Part shown: positions 1 to 4,807 of the stretch, piece after piece
How the letters are laid out: the number at the start of each line of letters is the position of its first letter
Numbering within the stretch: position 1 is the stretch's first letter
Notes under the pieces: model-generated
The model's database searches: none
What the model was told of the DNA's origin: nothing
The model's input: the letters and a program-made list of their open reading frames with translations, nothing else
Position numbers and translations under genes: made by a program
Origin: Bacteroidota bacterium
Lineage (GTDB): Bacteria; Bacteroidota; Bacteroidia; Chitinophagales; Saprospiraceae
Length of the DNA stretch: 5,823 nt
Assembly: GCA_024280135.1 (NCBI GenBank)
Contig: JAJRQS010000336.1
Location: 1 to 5,823, forward strand
Direction: 5' to 3'

Positions 1-178
1 CCAGCGTTTACACATGACTAGCAATTTGTCTGGCCAGCAGTTAGATGGGTTAGCCTATTCAGAAAGCAACCAATTTAGGCTTTTCTTTACCTACCGTTTT
101 GGTAATGGTCGAGCTAAATCTATCCGACGCAGAGCGACGGGGATAGAAGGCGATAAAGGGCGAATTCGACGACAATAA
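1..178 (+). CDS. C-terminal end of an outer-membrane beta-barrel protein (partial)
   Basis: The frame is open from base 2 to a TAA at 176-178, giving 58 codons of a gene that starts outside the window. The translated tail contains the strand-like segment FRLFFTYRFGNG, followed by a basic run (KSIRRRATG) and an ending rich in Arg and Lys. A last barrel strand of the form 'xxYRFGN', then a short basic tail with Arg-Arg-x-x-Gly, is typical of the Bacteroidota outer-membrane beta-barrel family (TonB-dependent receptor-like, with an N-terminal carboxypeptidase-regulatory-like domain). That family assignment comes from memory of the tail pattern, not from a visible catalytic or plug domain. The protein would sit in the outer membrane, substrate unknown. 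The thioredoxin-like gene starts 53 bases downstream on the same strand, and I see no clear terminator or promoter between them, so co-transcription is possible. Confidence 0.68.
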   Translation, partial: QRLHMTSNLSGQQLDGLAYSESNQFRLFFTYRFGNGRAKSIRRRATGIEGDKGRIRRQ

Positions 179-231
179 GCCAAAACAATATCCTACTCAA
201 ACGGTTATCAATAAAACTAAATTCAAATACT

Positions 232-786
232 ATGGCTCGTACGCTTTCGAATATGTTACCCCTAGGGACTATTGCTCCTAACTTTACTTTATTGGACACT
301 GTATCTGGTGACCAACTTAGCCTTGATCAAGTGACTAGTCCAAAAGGAACGGTGATAATGTTTATTTGCAATCACTGCCCGTATGTGGTATTAGTCATCC
401 CTGAACTGCTAAAACTAGTCAAAACATATCAAGATAAAGGCATTGCTTTTGTGGCTATTAGTGCAAACGATGTAGCGAATTATCCAGACGACTCACCCGC
501 CAAGATGACGGAGCTTGCGCAAAAAGAAGGCTTTACTTTTCCTTATTTATATGATGAAACCCAAGCAGTCGCAAAAGCTTATGAAGCAGCTTGCACCCCT
601 GATTTTTACCTATTCAATGGCAACAAGGAATTATATTATCGCGGAAGAATGGACGAGGCGACTCCTGGCAATGGCAAAGCAGTCACGGGGGCAGATCTAC
701 GCAAGGCATTAGACTCGCTGCTATCAGGAATAGAAGCACCCGAAGAACAAATCCCTAGCATGGGTTGTAATATTAAATGGAAATAA
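232..786 (+). CDS. Thioredoxin-family / peroxiredoxin-like protein (AhpC/TSA-like fold)
   Basis: This complete 184-residue protein has a thioredoxin fold. The N-terminal APNFTLLDTVSG (residues 15-26) is the usual opening of AhpC/TSA and TlpA-like proteins. The active site is CNHCPY, with Cys46 and Cys49 forming a CxxC after the strand VIMFI. A second signature, CTPDFYLF (121-128), carries the likely cis-proline Pro123. The protein ends in SMGCNIKW, with a third conserved-looking Cys179. This combination matches the 'PRX_like1' type of thioredoxin-family protein, whose members have a CxxC and whose substrate is generally not established. No signal peptide or membrane segment is visible, so a cytoplasmic thiol-disulfide or peroxide-related role is inferred. 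Met1 at 232 is chosen because it gives the normal N-terminus; Met8 at 253 would also keep the whole fold. No Shine-Dalgarno is present, as is common in this phylum. It converges on the gene at 912-2399. Confidence 0.9.
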   Translation: MARTLSNMLPLGTIAPNFTLLDTVSGDQLSLDQVTSPKGTVIMFICNHCPYVVLVIPELLKLVKTYQDKGIAFVAISANDVANYPDDSPAKMTELAQKEGFTFPYLYDETQAVAKAYEAACTPDFYLFNGNKELYYRGRMDEATPGNGKAVTGADLRKALDSLLSGIEAPEEQIPSMGCNIKWK

Positions 787-874
787 GGTAACTTAAAAAT
801 TGCTTCTCCATCCAAATCACCTCGGTATGGCCAGTTTCATCTAGCCCGTATCAATTCCTAGTAGGGTAAAGGTG

Positions 875-904
875 AAAAAACTCTTCCAACTAAAGTTGGG
901 AAGA
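875..904 (-). terminator. Rho-independent terminator of the leucine-rich-repeat gene
   Basis: Read on the minus strand, TCTTCCCAAC and GTTGGAAGA form a stem (895-904 with 882-890) with one bulged base and the loop TTTA. One base later comes a run of six T (880-875). The hairpin begins 8 bases after the stop codon of the minus-strand gene ending at 912, which is the expected place for an intrinsic terminator. The right arm, 895-900, is shared with the alternative hairpin proposed for the plus strand, so only one can form in a given transcript. Confidence 0.65.
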
Positions 905-917
905 ACCCAATTTATTT
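893..917 (+). terminator. Possible terminator of the thioredoxin-like gene
   Basis: The arms TTGGG (896-900) and CCCAA (906-910) pair perfectly around the loop AAGAA. The stem extends by one G-T and two A-T pairs to 893/913. TTTATTT (911-917) overlaps the base of the stem and runs on from it. It lies about 107 bases after the thioredoxin stop codon and overlaps the stop codon of the convergent gene. The T tract is short and interrupted, so this is only moderately convincing. Confidence 0.4.
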
Positions 918-2399
918 AATAACGACCAACTTCTGAGTTTCGAGAATGGCATTTTCGTGGCGAACTTGAACCGTATAAATTCCTTTACCGACAGTTGACA
1001 AATCAATTCCATTAGCGTAGTCCATTGTTTGTATCAGTTGACGACCCAACGCATCGAAGATGGTAATGCTTAATTTTTCCGTAAGGGTATGCTGAATGTA
1101 TAAAGTATGGGACGCTGGATTAGGGAAGATACTAACGTTACCTGCATGATCCGCAAAAATAAATTCGCTAATCACATGAGAATATTGATATGCTCCGTTA
1201 AAATCGATTTGCTTTAATCGATAATAATTGATACCTGTAGAGGGAGCTTCATCAACTAATCTATAAGCGTGCTCCTCCTGCGTTGTCCCGTTTCCTTCTA
1301 TCCATCCAATGGCTTCCCAATCCCGTCCATTGTGACTTTTTTCAATAATAAATTCATCATTATTGGTTTCCGTAGCGGTCATCCAATTCAGTATAATCAC
1401 TTCATTGTTCGATTGACTCGAAAAATCCATTAATTCGATGGGAAGTAACGCAGCACAATGGTTTTGTAAGGCTGTATTGTAGGCACAAGGAGTCATCGAT
1501 TTATTGCTTCCAACAGACAGCCCGCCAGCACCGCCAGCAACCACCATCGGACAGACAGCATCACAATCCCCTAATTCTGGGTTCAAATTCAGGTATAAAT
1601 CTCCACTAATGCTCGTCATCTGTTCTAAACCAGTTAAATTTGTTAATAGTGGATTTTGAGAAATATTCAAGTCATTAATTCCACCATTAGCATTGGGATT
1701 AAACCCGACAGTCGTCAAAGAAGCCAATTGAGAGATATCTAATAAATCTACTTCTTCTTGAATATCGAGAAAACCACCAACAGTAGATAAACTGTTCAAC
1801 CCTTCCAGATTGGGTAGTTTATTTCGTTTAATAGTTACATCTGTACCTGTACTAGTGATGCCACTCAAAGGTGCAATACTCGCCAGTTTAGGGTTATCCG
1901 TAATTTTAATTTCATACAAGAGAGAACCTGTAAGTGTCCCCATACCCGCAAAGGTCTCTAGGTTATCCATTAATCGAACCGTAACTCTATTCGTCACGTG
2001 TGTGAGGCTACCCAGTCCTGCTAAAGAAGTAAAACTAGTATGATCATTGTTATAAAGGTAAAAATCTGCCCCTACTGAAGTAACATTATCCAAACCCGTT
2101 AAAGAAGGTAGAAGTGGACACCCTGTAATAGAAAGCGATCCACCTATCGAAGTTAGTATGCTAAGCGCACTCAAGTCTGTAATATCAGTAGTCGAATTTG
2201 TTACATTACCATCTGCATCGCGTATGGTATCAGTAATAATTAGATCTCCAGGTAGGGCATGGCAGTTGGGATAATCCGTAACAAAAGAAACCACATCAGC
2301 CTGTTCATATATTGTTAAACTAGCGGGACATTGTGCAATGTTTCTTAATGGTGCAAGCCACACCAATAGGATGGGAAGCAATAATTTGGTAAAGTTCAT
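912..2399 (-). CDS. Secreted leucine-rich-repeat protein with T9SS type A sorting domain
   Basis: The 495-residue protein starts with a signal peptide (residues 1-23: Lys5, then the hydrophobic LLLPILLVWLAPL, cleavage probably after Ala22-Gln23). An N-terminal cap follows, with Cys24 and Cys46 likely paired. Residues about 75-275 hold irregular leucine-rich repeats of roughly 20-25 residues with the pattern L-x-x-I/V-G-G-x-L-x-I, as in receptor-L-domain-like proteins. Examples are TSIGGSLSITG (83-93) and STVGGFLDI (205-213). A four-Cys cap (279, 283, 305, 315) closes the repeat array. Residues 319-410 form the beta-sandwich linker common in Bacteroidota secreted proteins (LPIELMDF, WMTATETNNDEF, NYYRLKQIDFNG). 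The end (421-495) is a T9SS sorting domain with IFPNP (424-428) and GKGIYTVQV (471-479). It is expected to cross the outer membrane by the Por/T9SS route and lose this domain at the cell surface. The binding partner is unknown; adhesion or recognition is inference. It has its own promoter and terminator. Confidence 0.9.
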   Translation of the reverse strand: MNFTKLLLPILLVWLAPLRNIAQCPASLTIYEQADVVSFVTDYPNCHALPGDLIITDTIRDADGNVTNSTTDITDLSALSILTSIGGSLSITGCPLLPSLTGLDNVTSVGADFYLYNNDHTSFTSLAGLGSLTHVTNRVTVRLMDNLETFAGMGTLTGSLLYEIKITDNPKLASIAPLSGITSTGTDVTIKRNKLPNLEGLNSLSTVGGFLDIQEEVDLLDISQLASLTTVGFNPNANGGINDLNISQNPLLTNLTGLEQMTSISGDLYLNLNPELGDCDAVCPMVVAGGAGGLSVGSNKSMTPCAYNTALQNHCAALLPIELMDFSSQSNNEVIILNWMTATETNNDEFIIEKSHNGRDWEAIGWIEGNGTTQEEHAYRLVDEAPSTGINYYRLKQIDFNGAYQYSHVISEFIFADHAGNVSIFPNPASHTLYIQHTLTEKLSITIFDALGRQLIQTMDYANGIDLSTVGKGIYTVQVRHENAILETQKLVVIK

Positions 2400-2413
2400 A
2401 GTGCAAATTTGAG

Positions 2414-2432
2414 CAAAGAATATTATTCTTTG
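2414..2432. promoter_or_regulatory. Perfect palindrome in the leader of the leucine-rich-repeat gene
   Basis: CAAAGAATA (2414-2422) and TATTCTTTG (2424-2432) are exact inverted repeats around a single central T. The site lies 14 bases before the start codon at 2399 and just downstream of the predicted -7 element at 2440-2447. It would therefore fall almost entirely within the first transcribed bases. Either a dimeric regulator binding as an operator or an RNA hairpin in the leader could use it. A smaller palindrome, CAAATTTG (2404-2411), lies beside it. The symmetry is seen directly; the function is inference. Confidence 0.45.
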
Positions 2433-2439
2433 GGATGCG

Positions 2440-2474
2440 CAAAGGTAAGCCTTTTACCGTAAATCTCATAACAA
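2440..2474 (-). promoter_or_regulatory. Predicted Bacteroidota-type promoter of the leucine-rich-repeat gene
   Basis: On the minus strand, TACCTTTG (2447-2440) matches the Bacteroidota -7 consensus TAnnTTTG exactly. A TTG at 2474-2472 could serve as the -33 element with a 24-base spacer, one base longer than the usual 17-23. The predicted start of transcription near 2435 would give a leader of about 35 bases. The -33 element overlaps the tail of the proposed dnaG terminator. Confidence 0.55.
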
Positions 2475-2498
2475 AAGTGTTAACTGAATGTTAGCACT
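2473..2498 (-). terminator. Possible terminator downstream of dnaG
   Basis: On the minus strand, AGTGCTAAC (2498-2490) and GTTAACACT (2484-2476) pair with one C-A mismatch around a five-base loop, and the run TTTT (2476-2473) overlaps the stem base. The hairpin starts 10 bases past the dnaG stop codon, after a run of T. The stem is AT-rich and the T tract short, so termination may be weak. An operator for the next gene is an alternative, because the site also borders that gene's -33 region. Confidence 0.4.
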
Positions 2499-2507
2499 AA
2501 AAAAAAT

Positions 2508-4526
2508 CTATAAAATAACTTGGTTTAATTCTTTTGCAAGAGCGGTTTCGGCTTCTTGGATTTTGGTATGGATTTTCAAGTATTTCATCATGCTTTCGGA
2601 ATCTTCCACATCCAGGTCTTTATACTTTTCCATGTTTTGCTTGGACACTTTTTTCAACCATGCCAACATCAGATATTTGACTTCTTTCATGGCATCTTGC
2701 CGAAAATTTTGCTCGATATCCGGCTGCGTACGGAGTGGAATACCTTTTTTCTCCCAGTTGGGGCTAATGCTCCATTTGGGCATCCCAAAGTCCAATGCAA
2801 TTTCCCGAAAGACATCCTCCTCGTGACTCGCTAATTGCTTAAAATTAACGGGCTTTCCTTTTTTTACTAATTCTCGACAATACAAGGCCATCGCCTTATA
2901 ATCCTTATGCTCGAATTCATCAAAATATGACCCAATCTTCTCTATAACATATTGAGCCACAGACATCTCTTCCGTTTTTAACTGCTGGTCTCCATGTTGC
3001 ATCAACACACGGATAATTTCTCTTTCATGGTTGTGCTTGGGGCTTACCGTCTTAGCAGCCTCCCTAGGGAAGCCGCCGTCCATAGGAGCAGGCTCGCCCT
3101 CTTCAAAAAATGGAGGGGGTTCTAGCGGCAATGAGGGATCGTGAGGAAGGCCTGATTCTGCACGTTTTTTCGCTCTTTCCTGCTGAGCTGCACGTTCTAT
3201 TCTGGCGGTTTCTTTTTGTTGTTGGATAAGTACCTCTTTTACTGCTTTATTGGTTTCCCCAATGAGGATTTGTTCATCGACCTGCAATCGTTGGGCACAC
3301 TCCTTTATATACAGATTACGCTTTAGTGGATCTGGGATACGACCGATAGAACTAATGATGTCCTTTATCATGGCAGTCTTTTTCACAGGCGTATCGGCGT
3401 CTGCTTCTAATAAACGGAGTTTGAAGAAAATAAAATCATCTGCTTTTTCTTCAATAAAGGTTCTAAAAACGGTCGCTCCCACTTTTTTGATAAAAGAGTC
3501 TGGGTCGTCTCCGTCTGGCAACATCACAATCTTGACATTCAAATCTTGTTCCAATGCCAAATCCAAACCTCTCAATGCGGCATTCACCCCCGCAGCATCC
3601 CCATCATAAATTATTTTTAAATTAGGCGTGTTGCGTTTGATGAGTTGTAATTGCTGAATGGTCAGTGCCGTACCAGAAGAAGCGACCACATTTTCGATGC
3701 CATTTTGATGAAGAGAGATGACATCAGTATATCCTTCAACCAGCAAACATTCGTCCTCTTTACGGATGGCTTTTTTGGCTTCATAGATACCATAGACCAC
3801 TTTACTTTTTAGATAAATCTCTGTCTCTGGCGAATTGATATACTTGGGTGCTTTTTTGTTTTGACCCATTATCCTTCCGGCAAAAGCGATCACTTTTCCA
3901 GAAATGGACTTAATGGGAAACATGACTCGATTTCTAAAAAAATCATTGCCAGATGAACTAGAGACTAGACCTAGCTGCTTGAGTGATTCAAGCTTAAACC
4001 CCTTATTAATCGCTACTTGTATAAAGCCGTCTTTCGCCGAAGAGGTGTATCCCAGTCCAAATTTTTCTATAATATCATCTCTATAACCCCGTTCTTTAAA
4101 GTATTGTAAGGCTATATTGCGACCTTCCTCTGTATCATTTAGTTGTTTAACGAAGTACGCTTGCGCAAAATCATTAACGATATATAGGCTTTCTTCTTCT
4201 TTGTATTTTTGTTGTTGCTCATCAGAATAGACTACTTTTTCAAGCGTGATGCCATACTTTTGCGCAAGCCACTCAATAGACTCAATAAAAGTAAACTTTT
4301 CATGCTCTTTTAAGAAGGTGACAGAATCACCGCCCACACCACATCCAAAGCATTTAAACATATTATGAGAAGGGGTAACGGTGAAAGAAGGAGTCTTCTC
4401 ATTATGAAAAGGACAAAGCCCTTTCAATCTGGGCCCTGATTTTTTAAGGTGCACAAATTCTCCTACTACATCCTCAATTTGAGCCGTTTCTAAAACTTGT
4501 TGTATGCTTTTTTTGGAAATTGACAT
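2508..4526 (-). CDS. dnaG: DNA primase DnaG
   Basis: The 672-residue protein is the replication primase that makes RNA primers for lagging-strand synthesis and works with the DnaB helicase. Residues 1-100 are the zinc-binding domain, with ligands Cys38, His41, Cys59 and Cys62 (CPFHNEKTPSF, then KCFGCGVGGD). The polymerase core follows, with FRNRVMFPI (197-205), IAFAGR (213-218) and KYINSPET (228-235). Within it, the TOPRIM metal site is visible as LVEGYTDV (262-269, Glu264), YDGDAAG (307-313, Asp308 and Asp310) and LPDGDDPDSF (336-345). A charged, Pro-rich linker at about 430-495 leads to a helical C-terminal region (about 495-672), which is expected to be the DnaB-contacting domain. Length and motif order are normal for the phylum and all key residues are present. 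The ATG at 4526 is supported by the usual MSIS-x-x-x-I-QQVLETAQIEDVV opening and by the promoter just upstream. It is not in the rpsU-dnaG-rpoD arrangement of Proteobacteria. Confidence 0.98.
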   Translation of the reverse strand: MSISKKSIQQVLETAQIEDVVGEFVHLKKSGPRLKGLCPFHNEKTPSFTVTPSHNMFKCFGCGVGGDSVTFLKEHEKFTFIESIEWLAQKYGITLEKVVYSDEQQQKYKEEESLYIVNDFAQAYFVKQLNDTEEGRNIALQYFKERGYRDDIIEKFGLGYTSSAKDGFIQVAINKGFKLESLKQLGLVSSSSGNDFFRNRVMFPIKSISGKVIAFAGRIMGQNKKAPKYINSPETEIYLKSKVVYGIYEAKKAIRKEDECLLVEGYTDVISLHQNGIENVVASSGTALTIQQLQLIKRNTPNLKIIYDGDAAGVNAALRGLDLALEQDLNVKIVMLPDGDDPDSFIKKVGATVFRTFIEEKADDFIFFKLRLLEADADTPVKKTAMIKDIISSIGRIPDPLKRNLYIKECAQRLQVDEQILIGETNKAVKEVLIQQQKETARIERAAQQERAKKRAESGLPHDPSLPLEPPPFFEEGEPAPMDGGFPREAAKTVSPKHNHEREIIRVLMQHGDQQLKTEEMSVAQYVIEKIGSYFDEFEHKDYKAMALYCRELVKKGKPVNFKQLASHEEDVFREIALDFGMPKWSISPNWEKKGIPLRTQPDIEQNFRQDAMKEVKYLMLAWLKKVSKQNMEKYKDLDVEDSESMMKYLKIHTKIQEAETALAKELNQVIL

Positions 4527-4547
4527 GGTCGGAAGCTTGAATTTTTA

Positions 4548-4581
4548 CAAAGATAAGGAATATTTGACGTTTCTATCTCAA
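4548..4581 (-). promoter_or_regulatory. Predicted promoter of dnaG
   Basis: On the minus strand, TATCTTTG (4555-4548) is an exact match to the Bacteroidota -7 element TAnnTTTG. A TTG at 4581-4579 lies 23 bases upstream, within the usual spacer range. Transcription would start near 4543 and leave a very short leader of about 17 bases before the ATG at 4526, with no Shine-Dalgarno sequence. Confidence 0.65.
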
Positions 4582-4762
4582 CCCTTTCTATGATGCGCAT
4601 AAACAAAAGCATACAGATCAACAAAAAAATACAATTTGTGACTGACTAAAATCACGGTTTCAAAAAAGTAATCATATTGAACATACTGATAATTAAGGAC
4701 TTATAAAACAGTGGGAAAAAATAATAAATTTGGGTGTTATATAATTCTTATTTATGCTTTTT
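4582..4762. other. AT-rich divergent intergenic region, no gene seen
   Basis: This stretch separates the dnaG promoter from the promoter region of the repeat-protein gene. It is strongly AT-rich with several A runs, and I found no open frame with coding character, tRNA-like fold or strong hairpin. A second match to the -7 element, TAAATTTG (4725-4732, plus strand), occurs here but has no TTG at a suitable distance upstream. It may be chance in such AT-rich sequence. Confidence 0.5.
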
Positions 4763-4792
4763 AGTTTATAGATTTGTGCTTTCTTATAAACT
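4763..4792 (+). promoter_or_regulatory. Predicted promoter within an inverted repeat, upstream of the repeat-protein gene
   Basis: TAGATTTG (4769-4776) matches the -7 consensus TAnnTTTG and lies 31 bases before the ATG at 4808. I see no good TTG at -33 spacing, so the promoter may be weak or activator-dependent. The -7 element is flanked by an exact inverted repeat, AGTTTATA (4763-4770) and TATAAACT (4785-4792), with centres 22 bases apart, about two helical turns. That layout suits a dimeric DNA-binding regulator. Both arms are AT-rich, so chance is possible. Confidence 0.4.
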
Positions 4793-4807
4793 TAAATTAA
4801 ATTTCGC

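Noticed and set aside
515..712. 65-codon plus-strand frame inside the thioredoxin-like gene
   Set aside because: It is an out-of-frame shadow. The overlapping frame has the CxxC active site and normal family length.
1810..2043. 77-codon plus-strand frame opposite the leucine-rich-repeat gene
   Set aside because: It is a hydrophobic shadow of Leu/Thr-rich repeat codons, with no supporting signal.
2444..2458. Small hairpin GGTAA/TTACC in the promoter of the leucine-rich-repeat gene
   Set aside because: Only five base pairs, overlapping the -7 element; too short to separate from chance.
2488..4086. Several plus-strand open frames of 60-119 codons opposite dnaG
   Set aside because: They lie entirely or almost entirely within the clear, complete dnaG frame and show no domain or promoter of their own.
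4725..4732. Second TAnnTTTG match (TAAATTTG) upstream of the repeat-protein gene
   Set aside because: No TTG at suitable spacing, and it is farther from the start codon than TAGATTTG at 4769. Such matches are expected by chance in AT-rich DNA.
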